This document shows positions 12,501 to 27,500 of a stretch of 64,000 bases of DNA, piece by piece (positions within the stretch are counted from its first letter, which is position 1; the number at the start of each line of letters is the position of its first letter). This DNA comes from Endomychus coccineus. Lineage: Eukaryota; Arthropoda; Insecta; Coleoptera; Endomychidae. A program made the translations under genes and the position numbers. The stretch covers positions 139,706,346-139,770,345 of the forward strand of contig OY294067.1 of assembly GCA_958510875.1 (NCBI GenBank), given 5' to 3'. A model generated the notes under the pieces. The model worked only from the letters and a program-made list of their open reading frames with translations, searched no databases and was not told the DNA's origin.

Positions 12501-15500
12501 CCCATTTTGCTAATAACCAAGCAAGCAATATGCCACAATCCCGATCGTTAAATTACGTACCTACAAATCGATTTAACTCAAATAATCAACAACAAAATTT
12601 CAACAGACTATCCCCTCAAACCTCTACAGGCAAAATGTACGCAGGACAAAATAATTTCAATAATGGACCAAATAGAACAGTTCAAAACTTTCACCAATCG
12701 AATAATAATTTCAGACCAAATTATAAACCAACTCCTATGCAAACGTCAACCCGTAATATGACACATATAACAAATACCGTACGTCCACAAACAAAATGGA
12801 TTTCGGAAGAACTTTATCAGCAGGAAGTTGAAGACGAAAAACAGGACGTACATGACACCATATTGCGAAGAATATTCGCAAGAAACTCAAATACAATCAG
12901 AAGACTCTCAATTTTATGACACTGACGAACATAATTTCGAAGTCGAATCGGAAAATTTTCAATTATGACCTCAACCTACACGATCAACCTTGATACATTT
13001 AAATAACGATAATAATCCCCGCTTACCGTTCATAATTATTCCAAATGTTAATCTTAAACTTATGATAGACACCGGATCTATGAAGTCTCTAATAAATAAT
13101 AACGTTGTGAGAAAAATTCTATAGTAATTATAAAAGACAAGAACTCTTCAAAATACAGTCGGTAGGTACATCAAGTTAGTAATCATGATACAACAGTAAA
13201 TATTCCTTTACCGAAAATATTTAATACTGGCGATTTAAAACACAAGTTTTACGTATTTGATGTGAACTCGCAATATCATGGACTCATTGGTTAGATCTAC
13301 TAAAAAAATTAAAAGCAACACTCGATTTCGGCAATAATTTGTTGATAACAGAAAGAACAAAAATTCCAATTCATATTATAAAAGAATGAAAATCCGAAAA
13401 TAACACCAAAACTTTAAAATAACTATTGAACCTTGAACAGAAAGAGTCATAAAAATTCCAGTCAATACAAACAACCAATACGGAGTACTGAATAAAATTA
13501 CATTTCGACCAGGAGTAGAGGTACCTACCTCTTTAGTTAAAATAGATAATAAATTTGCGACAACTACGGTAACAAATTCTAATAGTAATCCTGTTGAAAT
13601 AATAATACGAGAACCTTTAGAAATTGACGAATACAATGAAATTTCTTGTAATCATACAGCATATGCTGATAATTTTGAAGAACCAATGGATATTGAATAT
13701 CCATCGGAAATCGAGAATATTCAAATCGAAAATCTCAACTCTTTACTATTTGATCATATGAATGCCGAGGAAAAACAAGCAATACAAGAACTACGCGAAG
13801 AATATAAAGATATATTCTATTGTGAAAAAATACCTTTATCCTTTACCAACAAAGTAAAACACAAATTACGCTTAACTGACGAAAACCCCACATTCATCAA
13901 CAAGAAGTACGTAATCAAATCGATACGTTACTTAAACAAGACATCATACAACCTTCGTGCTCGCCATGAAGTTGTCCTGTATTGATAGTATCAAAGAAGA
14001 CAGACTCCGGCGGTAAAAAAAAATGGCGCATGGCCATTGACTATCGGAGAATTAATGAAAAACTCGTTGAAGATAAATACCCACTTCCAAATATCACAGA
14101 TATACTGGACAAACTTGGCAAAAGTCAATATTTCACTACTTTGGATCTTGCCTCTGGCTACCACCAGGTAGAAATGGCACCGGAAGACATCGAAAAAACA
14201 GCGTTTAGCACGGAAAATGGCCATTACGAGTTCAAACGTATGCCATATGGGCTACGTAATGCACCAGCGACGTTTCAACGCATTATGGATAACACCCTCA
14301 GAGGAATCCAAAATGAGAAGTGTTTCGTCTATTTAGATTACATAATAATATTCTCAACTTCGTTACAGGAACAATTGACACGCTTGAAAGAAGTATTTGA
14401 ACGACTACGGAACGCAAATCTAAGGATACAATTAGATAAGAGCGAGTTTCTCAGCAAAGAAGTCGCTTATCTGGGACACGTTATAACATCGGATGGAGTC
14501 TAACCAAATCCAGAAAAAATTAAGGCTGTAGTATAATATCCACTACCTAAGACCACAAAGGAAAATGAAGGCTTTCTTGGTTTAGTCGGATACTACCGAA
14601 AGTTCATAAAGGACTTCGCTAAGCTCACAAAACCCATGACAAGATGCCTAAAGAAAAACGCAAAAATCGACTCCAGAGTTCATCGATGCATTTGAAAAAT
14701 GTAAACAGATTTTGAAGAACTACCCAATTTTGCAATACCCGAACTTTGACCAACCGTTTATTCTTACGACGGATGCGTCAAATGTAGCATTAGGTGCTGT
14801 GCTTTCCCAAGGAAAAATAGGCAGCGATAAACCTGTGTGCTATGCATCGAGAACCCTCAACGAAACGGAAAAACGTTATTCAACTATTGAAAAAGAACTC
14901 CTGGCAATAGTTTGGGCAACGAAATATTTTCGTCCCTATCTATTTCGCCGAAAGTTCTATGTATATACCGATCACCGCTGATGAAATTGAAAGAGCCAAA
15001 TTCCAAGCTTGTGCGATGGCGACTAAAATTAGAAGAATTCAACTATGAGATAATATATAAGAAGGGTCGTTATAACACAAACGCTGATTCTCTTTCACGA
15101 ATATTAATAAACGCTATGACAAAATCTAACCCAAATGACAGTGACAAAGACTCAATTATGCCAAACCTCGATGAAGATGAAAATCTATTATCAGAGATAG
15201 CAACACTTTCACCTGGTACATTAGACAGAATTCTAGAACAGCCCGATTTTGTAATTGATGATTCAAATCTACCTATATCATTATCCGAAAACCCAATTTC
15301 GATAGTTCTCATTCAAATATAAATATCCAACCAAAAAATGGTATCCCAATTTCGGAAGACGCAATTGAAACAAAACCAAACCAATATTAAATAACAACAG
15401 TTTCAATGAATCCTAGAGAGGTGAAACATGTCAAAGTAGGTAAAAACAATAAATACTTTATACAGATTTCAAAGAATAATAATGAAGACGAAATTATAAA

Positions 15501-18500
15501 ATTCTTAAAAAATTATACTGCGGCTAATAAAACTTATTATTTTATTTTTGATCAAGAGAAAATGTATAAAGATTTTAGTTCTATATACATAAGATTATTT
15601 AATAATAATGCACCTAAAATTATTAGTTGTAAGAAGAATAGATGACGAAGAAATAACAAATGTTATAAGCAACTTTCATACTGGTAAAACCAATCACCGA
15701 GGTATCACTGAAACTCTCAAACAAATTACGAACAAATATTATTTTCCTGATATGAAAATCAAAATAGCCACCTTTATAAATAAATGCGAAAAATGCCAAA
15801 AGGCAAAATATGACAGGAATCCTCCAAAAATCCCTATAATATTAACGGAGACGCCAAACAAACCTTTCCAAATTATACATGCTGATACATTCACTATCGA
15901 AGGACAAAACTATGTTACTTTAGTAGACGCATTTTCAAAGCTAGGACAAGCAATTCCTATAACTTCAAAAAATCCTATCGAGACAGTTAATTCATTTATT
16001 ACTTACTTTACCTATTATGGCGTACCTGAAACCATAGTAATGGATAACGAATCTGAGTTTAATTCCGAAACAGTTCAACAATTACTAGAGTTAGATAAAA
16101 TAAACATCCACTTCATTACCCCTCGAAATCCACCTTCGAATGGAATAGTTGAACATATCAGATTAATGCGACAAGAAAAGAATAAAGATCCTATTAAGCA
16201 GCTAATAAGTTATGCTCTCATAGCATATAATAATACGATACACTCATCGACAGGTTATACACCAACGGAACTTACAATCGGACATGCACAAAACAAAGAC
16301 ATTTATGACTTAGACGATCAAAAGAAATTATTACAAGAGTACATTCAATCTCACAGAAAAAAGATAGCATTAACTTATGACAAAGTCAAAGAGGAAATTG
16401 AACAAGAAAAAATTAGAATCCAAACTAAATGTAATGCTAATACGAATGAATCGCAGTTTACTAATGTAGATCAAGTTTATTCTAAATTGGATCGCCGAGG
16501 TAAAACCACTCAAAGGTACGAAGGTCCTTTTGACGTGATAAATATAAACGATAAGAATGTAGCTACTTGTTCAAAAGAAGCTAAAACCCGAAAAATACAT
16601 TTAAGAAATCTGAAACGACCTGTTCTTGTTCCAGATGGCTCGCCATCCTTACAACAGAACAAACCTACGGACAAGAAATCGAATTCTCCAAAATAAAAGG
16701 AAAATCTGGGACTACTACCTATAAAATTAGGTAATGTCCAAAACACTATTGATTATTGGACTTTAATTAAGATAGTAGATTTAGAACCATTAGAGACTAG
16801 TTTTAATTATCTATACACAAACTCTTAGAGTAGAAAATATTATGAATGAAACGCAACATGGGCCAACGTACAGAAAAGAAATAAATAATTATCAGCACCT
16901 ATTAGAATATCAAGTAACGGAAACTAGCAAAAAGCTTACTCAACTCATTCCTTCAGATAATAAAAGAATTAAACGAGGGCTCATAAACGGTTTAGGATCA
17001 GTTTTCAAAGCAATTACCGGTAATTTAGACCAAGAAGATGCAAGAAGGTATGACAACGCAATTGAACAACTTACAAATTCCCAAATTAAAATGAAAACAT
17101 TAGTTGAAGAACAAATCAACATCGCTCAAAGCGCCATGCAGGCTACAAATAAAATTATTATTAATCAGGTTAAATTAGACCAACAATTTCAGTATGTGAC
17201 ATCATGAATGGAACAGATGCAATTACAAGTAGATAAGCTCGAGGACGCACTAGTATTTCAAATGCTTATTGTTCAAATGATATTCGCAATAAATGCTATT
17301 AATGACATATTAGAAACTATAGTGAATGCCGTAACATTTTCAAAACTTAAAACATTTCACCCTTCCATATTGGAAACGGAAGACTTACTTTACGAATTAA
17401 CCGAAATCTCAAATTCACAACAAAAGCCTAAATTACCTTACGAAGTTAGTTCTGATACGATTCAATTGTATGAAAAAATTGTGACAGTATAAAGTTACTA
17501 TCAAGATAGACAAATAATCTTTATAATCGAGATACCAATTGTAGAAAACATTCCGTATAACTATCATCACCTCTACTCACTTCCTACGCAAACATCTTCA
17601 CCTAATTATCATGTAATAATTCCTCAACATAAATACCTATCCATCAATGAGAAATATTACGCTTTATCTAATGAAAAATGCATTGAAGCTACCACGAATG
17701 AATTTCTGTGTGAAGCCCAAAATATCAACGAAATCGACAGCCATAGCCCCTGTGAAATCCAACTACTGCAATTCACTAACCACTATAGCGATTGTAAACA
17801 ACATGAGGTCGAGATAAATCAGGAAAAACTACAAAAAATTGGAACACATCAATGGTTAGCAGTGTTTCCAAACGAAACTACAGTTGCCAGCCTGTGCAAC
17901 CACAACAGAGACAAGAAGACCGTCCTGGGAAACTGTATTATCAAAATACCAGAAAACTGTCAATTACTAGTATGAGAGAAAATCTTCAAAATATACCAAA
18001 ATACTATAAAAATTTTAAAACCAATAGAGTTGCCTAACATCGAAATTCCTGATCTTCAATTAAATCACGATCATCAAACAATACCACCACTTCGACTCGA
18101 ATTCATCAATCTAGATGAAATGCAACCACTAGTGTATCAATTGGAACATACCAAACAAAAACTGAAAGAAATGGAAATTCCACAATTTCATACTACCACC
18201 AATGTCTGGACAATCATACTGTATATTATTCTTATATTATTAATTACATTCACATGCTGGAAATATAGAGCCAAGATAAGAAGAAATTCAAAGACATTCG
18301 CTCCAGTAGAGATTCCGTTACACGAGAAAACATTGAAAAATTAGAAGCACCCAATTTTTCCACTTAAGATGGGAGGTGTTACATCGCCTACAAGTGATGA
18401 CTCTCCGTAATAGGATAGACTTTATCATTGCTGACATGACTTTTATGCCAACACATAATGTATTTTAATATAATAATTCATTCTATTTCTCTACTTCGCC

Positions 18501-21500
18501 TTGTGTAGATGTTTTAGTTTCACATTAATAATTTTGTATTAGTTCAAATAAAGTTTTTTTAAAAAGCTTTTCGTTATACCACGACATATAACTCGCGGAA
18601 CAAATGAGCCAGGCAACGGGATAAGCGTCAGCAGGAAATAACATGCTATAGTTTTGTTGTGTATAAGGGCACGGAAAATCAATCAATTTCAGTAGCAACT
18701 TTCAAATAACCTACTAACCTATAATTGTCTCTTGGCGGAAATAGCACAAACAAATTGTAACCTTAAAAAGATAATAAAAAAAATCGTTTTGGCAACTGTA
18801 AGTTTCGAACCTACGGCACGAAAAGTATAGAAATATCATGTCAACGCCTTATCGGTTGCGCTACAAACGCCGACATTGAGTTCTGATGTTATCTCGTCAA
18901 TTATTAATGGAGAAAAATATTTATCATGTAAACTCAGATCATGTAAAATTACCACTGTTTCGATCTTATTTTGTTACGTCTAAGCTTGCGGCAACTCTTG
19001 TTTCCTTCATACAATTGAACGTAATGCTATCTGTACTTTCGGTTGCATACGAATAAACGAATTGGGACTGTAAAACCCGCTCATCAAACTTATCTCAACG
19101 ATATAAGAGAGTCGGATGGCATAAAATGATGAAAACAAGGGCTGACGAGACGAACAAAGTCGAAACAGCTATAAACTCTTATCAAATCTGTTTTATATTA
19201 TTTTATGTGATATTGAGTTCAAGGAATATTCGTAATATTTTTCTCCATTCATAAATATATTCTTTGTAATTCAATAATGGTCGAGGTATTAGCCAGAGAG
19301 GTAGATGATTGAGAATTATTTATGGTTCCTTTTTTGGACAAATAATTAGACTACAAGTAAATTAAGTCAAGTATTATGTGTATTGAAGATATATTCGTGA
19401 GAACTTTTAACCAAGTGAAATGCGAATCACCGATTTCTATCAAATAATACATACTAATATGCTATTCGTGAGATATTCATGATCATAGTTCAGGCAACAA
19501 TACATATAATAAGAGTGTACAGAAAATACAAACAATTGCTACATACGGTTTTTAAAATATGGAAAGTAGTTCAAGTGAGTTTAATACGGAGAAACGAAAT
19601 CGGTCAATTCGTTTTATGAACAGCCTTTAATTTAATGTCATGAGGTAAACCCTTGCAATTATCGCTAAGCTGTCTATATTTACCTTTTCTTCTTGCTCGT
19701 CCATGTATAAAGGTTGTGCTAAGCATTCTATATCTACTTGTGATGAACCTACTGCTATTGCGGTATATGAACCTCTTGTATATTGTTGACTTGCCCAACT
19801 TGTGCTGAAAGCAAGTGTATAATTATTAGAAAAGTCAACATATTCTAGCATGTTTTGGAAGCATAACATTATAGACTTTCTAAGAAATCGAAAAAACAAC
19901 ACCAAAATTGAGTAAGTTTTGGGAAGAGAAAGAATTGAATGGACCCATTCCTAAAATATATTTTATAGATTTGTTCCAACGAAAATTTCCAACTTATAGA
20001 CATTTGCCGATTACTTGCCAGCGCCGAATTTTCGTGGTAATAACTATCTAATGTTTGTATATTTTCAGAACTTATCTCTTATCTACATAATCTAACAGCT
20101 TTTATTCAATGAAGTACAGGACCGAACTGGATAGGCGAGCTAGGGTCTACAGGCACCCCACAACTCATGAGCAGAGAAGAGTCAAAAATGTATTGAGCAA
20201 AAATAATATCTTATAGATCGCAATCGCATGTCGAAACCGCAATGCAAAACCAATATATGCGAGAACGAACGTCATCAAATGAAGTTGGAATATACGCTTC
20301 ACAGGCAAAAATCACTATAAAATGTCTTCCACAGTTCATGTTCAACATGAACAGTCATGATATAACATTACGCCCTAGATCAGGGGTTCAAAAGCTTTTC
20401 AAATATTTTATGACATTAAAATGACATTTTCTGTTTTATTAATACAAAATGAAAAAGGCAGAGTATTAATACTTTCAATGCAAGTTACCATTAATAAAAT
20501 AAGAAATGTATCTCCTGAAAAACACTAATTAATTGCTAGAAGAATTTTTAATAATGAATATCCCTGTTCCTGTCTTTGGCGGTCCGAATTCGGACCGAGG
20601 TCGGCCAGTTGCGAACCCCTAACCTAGATAATATTGTAATGAAACTGACTAATTTTTTCCGGAGTGAGGCACGATATAACATACGCCTTTAATTATACGA
20701 CCCTGCTTCTAAATGGGAAACATTTTCTAGAACGTTAGAAGAAGAATACTCAGAATAAACAGATGTGAATATGTTTTCCAACGAAGAATGCTATTGCCAA
20801 CAGTATAAAGAGAAAGGAGACGGCTATAAAAATACTTCTAAAACTTGCAGAAACTGCGTGCACGCATGAAATATAATTTGTAAGCAGAGGCTTACTCTGA
20901 ACTTACAAACTTAGAAATATATCAACACTATCCATAAGACAAGTGTGTCGTGAAAGATCCTTCTCATAATTAAAATATATATTGAATATAATGAGAAATA
21001 TCTGAAACCAAAGACATATCAAATCTTGCATATTAATGGAAATGGGGACATATTGATGTCTTACAAATTATGATTCTATTGACTATGTTGCAAATACCAA
21101 GTCCAACTTCAAAAATTTACTAACTTAAAGATTTAATAAAATCAGTGATGGGTGCAATATTCAAATACTTTAGAAACTGTGTTTTGTTGCTTGATTCGGT
21201 ACAACTTTTTCCATTTGCTACAACTAAGTACGAGGGAAAGGTTCAAGGTCCCTGAAAAATAAAACTGATGGCGCCATAATCGAAAATCCCGTGTAACATT
21301 TGTGATGTACCATGTTTATCTAGAACGCATTAAAATTTTCAGACAGATATGTCATTCAGTTCTGTTTTGACACCCATCGAAAGCAAGCAACCTTGAAGAT
21401 TTTTGTAAACATGTAAAAAAGTGAATTTCGCGTCTTGATTAAAAATTATTTCTTGGGTGGAAAAAGCATTACGCAAACCAAAGCATCGCTTGTTAAACAT

Positions 21501-24500
21501 TATGGGGACTCCTCACCATCGATTGGAACGATTCACAAGTGGCTTACTGATTTTCGCTGTGGTAGTATGACCAAACGGACGCTGGTTCAATTGAGGTTAC
21601 AACGCCAAAAATCGTCGACAAAATCCATGGCATGATATAGGACGATCGAAGAGTTAAAGTAGGTACACGAGATTGCTGAGGCTATGGGCATCTCAACCGA
21701 ACGGGTACGGAATATGAGGAAGCTATTTGCCAGATGGGCGCTGCATTTGCTCTCTGTTAACAAGCGCGACTATGTGACAACTTCAAAGGAGTGTTAAGCG
21801 ATGTTCAAGCGCGATAAGAAGGACTTTTTGCACAGTTTCGTAACCCTGGACGAAACATGGATCCATGACAACACACCAGAAACCAAAGAACAGTTGAAAC
21901 AGTGCACTTTTCCAGACGAATCAAAGCCGAAAAAGGTCAAAGTGTGTTTATTGGCCAACAAAGTCATGGCGACAGTTTTTTTGGGATACACACGGTATCG
22001 TCCATATCGATTACCTTGAAAACAGCAAAACGGTCGCCGGCGTATATTATGCACAGCTGTTCGATCGATGCGACGCCGATTTGAAGCGAAAGCGGCAGCC
22101 TTTTGCAAAGAAAAAAGTGCTCTTCCACCAGGACAACGCATGGGCGCACAGGTCCGCAGTCGCAATGGCAAAATTGCATGAACGAATTGGTTCGTCATTC
22201 ACTATATTCTCCAGATTTGGCCCCCTGCAATTTTTATATATTTCAAAACTTGAAGAAAAGGCTCGGCGGAAAGGAGATTTGGCTCCAACGATGAGGTCAT
22301 CGCTGAAACAAACGCCTATTTTGAAGGATTGCCGAAATCGTATTATTTGGAAGGGATCGAAAAATTAGAAAAACGTTGGGCGAAGTGTAACAGGCTACAA
22401 GTAGATTATATTGAGAAATAAAATAAGTTCTGACCAAATATACCATTTCTTGTTTCATTTCATTATACATATGCCCACAGAAAACGTGGTGACCTGTTCA
22501 TTTCGCAAAATGACTTGAACGCTAAATGTTTGCCTAAATAAATCCATTGTTTCACCCGTTGTATGGCAGGTAGCAGCATCCTGTTGATATTACATCTCAC
22601 GTTCATGACAGCCAATTAGGGAACGATATACTCTTTCATCATTCCTCTATAGAGCTGGCCGGCATCAATTTAATCCTACGGCCATAGCAGACAAAAAACA
22701 GTGTATTTTTGTGGCTGTAATGACTTTTAAGGAATTGTTTGTGGAGAATCTTCACTCCAAATGCGACAATATTGTTTGTTGATATAGACATTGAGGTAAA
22801 AACGAGCCTTGTACAAAATTTGGCAATGAAATAATGAGTCAACTTGCATTTAAAACAGTCCATTGGTTAAACACACGATGGTCAGTCTGCTTTAATTCTT
22901 GTACAAGCTGGAATTTGCAAGGTGTTAAAACAAGATCTTTGTGTAAACTTTTCCATAATGGTAACTCCCAAATGTCCAATGGTTGCGCACGGTGCCGAAT
23001 CGAGGTGTTTGGATCTCCTTCGATAGTTTGCTCAAAAGCGGTTTTGTCCTGAAATAATCTAAGAATAATGATTTTACTGACTGCAGTTGGCGAAATGATG
23101 CAACATCACGAGTCACCTGATGATTAAGTCATAGAACAATCTGAAATTATTATAATAAGTCATATATAACATGTTACCCACTGTGGAGATGATTGCGTCG
23201 TTCCTATTGATTATATAGATTTGAATATCGCTTCTTTAAAGTGGTGAAAATAGGAACTGTATTGTTTTTGGGGCGCGGTTTCGAGTGATAATTTTTACAC
23301 CAATCTTCAGTTTTCCAAATGGAATTATAGTATTTTATTCAACCATATTGACAACCGTGTTTTACTGGTTATAAATATGTATCACACGTATATATGTATG
23401 TATTTAAACTGCACAAGTGTCCGAAATTCTCATTTCAAGATTCAAGTGATGTCATCAAGTCACCATCTATTTTATGTCTTTATTATTTGGTACAATGATA
23501 GTTAATGTGACAGCAGGTGTCAATATAGAACAAGGTTATATTGTGAATAATTGCAAAAGTCGACCTGATAGCGAATCAGTTGTGAAATAAATATAGAGTA
23601 TAATTTAATGTCCTTCATTAGCGGTTTCTAAATCATTTCCAATATATTTTATGTTCCTACTATCATTTACATTTGACCCTTTGGAGTGTACGAAACTTGG
23701 ATCAAAAGTGAGGCGAGTCAGATGATCAATTGATCACAATTCATTTCTTTAGAAATTAAGTTATTGATCAAATATTTCACGTAACCATTGTCCAACGCTA
23801 GTTGCTTTAGTTTCTCAACTTCGTTGTTATAATTTCGCTGGCACAAAGTGACTTTTAATAATCTATGGCCAAGACTATCAAATAGAGGTATTTTAACTAA
23901 TTGTTGTAGCTGAATCCACAGAAATATACCTATTTGTTAGAGTGGTTTTTCTGTATATGTTGAATTCCAAGTTTTGACCATCCTTGATAACTCAAGAAAA
24001 TTAAGCTGTTTACCTATTTCTACAGTGAATTTAAGTGAATCAAATTGGTTGTTAAGTGTGTTCAAAAAGCCATGTAAATCAAAATCTTTACTTATAATGG
24101 CGAAAATATCATAGACATATCTATGCCAAACTTTTGGAAACTGTTTTAGTGTTGTTGCTCCAAACATAAACACGTAAGGATCCCGTATTCTGTGCAGTTT
24201 TGTATCCGGAATATTAATATTTGAAAGCCATTTCTTCACAATGTTTATCGATTCAGCGATATCAACAGGTTCAAGTTTGAAATCTTTCAATTTGGCAACT
24301 AGTTCCAAGGATTTTTTACGGCAGACTTCGTGCTTCTTGGAACTTGCTAAATTTCTTAACTAACCATTTTGCTATGTTACACGTGAGACAATTACTGTTT
24401 GAAATTATTAGTCTCATAGAATTACCAATAATTTCAAACATTTATTGCCCAACCCACATACTGAAGTAGATTATTAAAACGGAATGAGCGTAGCGAACCG

Positions 24501-27500
24501 AGTCGCTTCTTGAATGAGCCGGGTTGAATGCCAAATGTGTGTTCTCGGTGTGGTAGCGGCCAAATGGTAAATGAAATTGAAATTTTGACACAAACTAGAT
24601 ATGATGCTCGAAATTTACTGGCATAAAAATTCAATGTCGTACCTTGAGCCGTTAACGAGTTATTGAGTAGAGCGGTCCGTCGAAATACTCGATATTCGAT
24701 TTGTTTCGCGCTCCGTTCGGTGAGCTAACTATCTCACAGATTTTAGAGAAAAGAATCGACCTCGCGTAACTACACATACTGCGGCTCACGCCCTTTATCG
24801 ACTTAATCGGCTCATATGGCATTTTGTTGGTTTCTGCATAGCGGTCGAACGATGACTCCGATTAACTGTACCTTAAGCCTAGACATACTGCGGCTCGCGC
24901 TCTTGATCGGCTTATGCGGAAGGCGGAATGTTAACTTTTTGGTTATAAAAGCTTCCTCATTCCGTCTTAACCCTTTGGTCATATGTTCAGCGTACTGACC
25001 GACCTCCTAGTGTTTATATTATTTCAAGGTAGGCTTTTATGCACATTCCGACATTCCATTTATCGACATAATGTGTTATGATATAGTAATCAACCTTGCC
25101 CCAATGATAGAAAGTAACTACCACCGCAAAGAACATCTATAGAAGGAACTGATTGATTTATAATTATTTACCAATTCTGAAATGAAGCTATACCTAGTAG
25201 TTTCAGGTCAGTAGGTAATAAGACAACCTGATTATGACATTCCTGGTTTCTGAGAATTAGTGTATACCAGTGCTATAATAGTATATTCTGTAACAAGGTT
25301 AGAATGAAAATTCGATGCGAGTGCATCACGAATTTTCATTCTAACCGAGTAGCAGACTATACTTTCTCCACGATCAAAGATTTTAATATTATTTGCACTA
25401 TTTGTAATTTTAGGTGGTTTATTTTCACTCTCTGATTCTGAATCACTGGATAAATTCATGATACTTTTTATATTTTCGAATGGAAACTTGACCGCAATAA
25501 TTTTGACACTTACTCTAATTTTGCCACTACGATGACAATCAACTGCTTCAAGGCTAATGTTATTATTGTTAACCAAATGAAAATGAACTGCTTCAAGGCT
25601 AATGTTATTATTGTTAACCAAATGAAAATGAACTGCTTCAAGGCTAATGTTATTATTGTTAACCAATGTGAGAATATTATTCTATTACAAGAGAGAGAAT
25701 TTAAATACATTTAAATTGCATGGGGCAGAGGTGTTGCAGAATATTTTTTCAATCTCAAGAGAGAGAATTCCAGCATTCTGTAATCAAATTTATTTCAGAA
25801 TTGGCAAATTCTGTGATGATCGTGGAGAAAATATGTTGTTAGAAACCTTCCAACTTCTAATCCTTGGGAATCCTAACTATCCGATAAATTCAATCCGGCT
25901 ATAACAATTTGCCCCGTGCAAATAAAATATCAATAATTTCGGCGAGGATTCATTAGGAATTGAGAAACCATATGTACATACATTGTTTTTCAACAGTGAC
26001 ACATACAATGTATTATATCTTTTATATTTTGACTACATGAAAGGAAAACCTATAATGTTGATAAGCAAGCGGTGGAATATTGGGAGAAGAATTTTTCTTG
26101 GTTAATAACCTAATGAACAGAAGTTCAGCACCATCAACAGGGAATTAAAATTCATGCAGAATCTGCAACTTGAGTTCATGATTCTCATTTCTGACAATTA
26201 GTGGGGGCAACGTTTACTTTCAGTGTGCTTTAATCGGTAATGTGTACTTTTTCTAAGTTGAAAATTCTTATGGGCTAATAAAATAAATTAGAATATTATC
26301 TATAAATTATCAAATACTTACCAAATACAGTTTTTAGGCTTTGGTATGAATGGATCATTTAAAAATTTCCTCAAGATGTCAGTACACACATTAATTATTG
26401 TATCTTTTGAAAGTGTTTCCATATATTCTGCTTCTTTACCTGATATCCAACCTAATAACAATGTTTCCGAGATTTTAGAAAATGAATATATTTTCTTGAA
26501 CCACACTTTACTATAATCAATCTTCAAGGAGTTTTTTTCAACTTCTGGTTCCCATAGAAGTAATATTTCAGTAATATTTGGGTTTAGCAAAGGTCTATCA
26601 TATTCTAATAAAATTTTGTCCACGGTGCCAAATAATAGCCTATCGATAGCTTCTAGTTTGTATGATGGTAATGGTGGATGAAATATACTACTGGCTTTAT
26701 GCTTTAATACTCCTAGAGGCATTGTACATATCACATGATCGGTGAAGAATTTTTCACCATTACTGCAAACAACTTCTATCTTATGACCTGACTTCTCACA
26801 GCTAGATTCTCTACTGGAATCGTGAATAGGTTCTTCAACAACTGTTCTATCAGAATCATCAGATTCATTTCCATTGTCATAAGTAGAAACATTACATTTC
26901 CATTTGATTAAATTAACTGCGTGATTCAATAACAAATTTGTAGATGGTATGTCTTTTGTTACTGGTTCTAATATTGAACTGCAACCATCAGTTAATGTTA
27001 TATTTCCACCTTGCAATTCTGTATATGATCCTAATTCCAATAAATCAATTTCATTCATGTCATCACAACCAGAAATGCATGTTTCTCTCTTTAGTAAACA
27101 CTCAAATAACAATTCTTTTAAATGCCTTACTTGAGGATCTGTGATTTTATCTAAATATAAACTAATTTCTAATCTAATATGGTCACCTACATTTTCAATA
27201 CCATCAGGAGGCAAATATTGTGACAAAAAATATTCTTCACATCGTTTCAAGAAGCATAAGTAGGCCTCATATATCTCTCGAAGAGTTGTAAATGATACTT
27301 GTTTACCTTTTTCTGTAGATGCGATCAACTTATGTGGCTTTGGGATTTGCATGATATCAACTAGGCCATAATGCATTGCTAATTCATAAACAGGATTACC
27401 TAAAACACCATGTATCCAATTAGCACCCAATTCTACACGTTCGTTGCCAATTTTAAGTTGTACAATTCGTCCACCTATTCTATTCCTAGCCTCTAATAGT

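Larger units (their letters stand above)
11136..18593 (+). mobile_element. Endogenous errantivirus (Gypsy-group LTR retrotransposon with env)
   Basis: A full-length 7,458-bp provirus-like element. Both LTRs are 217 bp (TGTTAC...TAACT), and a 4-bp CGCG duplication lies on each side (11132-11135 and 18594-18597), as is usual for errantiviruses. A primer-binding site follows the left LTR and a polypurine tract precedes the right one. Internal order is gag, protease, reverse transcriptase/RNase H, integrase, env. All genes carry stops or frameshifts, so the copy is dead. I count about 7 differences between the LTRs (about 3%). It lies inside the 10.1 kb intron of the SMOX-like gene, in the opposite orientation. 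Confidence 0.95.

Noticed and set aside
19604..19905. A 92-codon minus-strand frame taken as one protein
   Set aside because: Only its middle 40 codons between splice sites are the SMOX-like exon; the rest is intron.
22620..23060. Second mariner copy
   Set aside because: No transposase motif; it is a non-coding repeat shared with 6.1-6.6 kb.
25232..25904. Frames with a repeated 15-residue motif
   Set aside because: Created by the 45-bp tandem repeat, readable in both directions.
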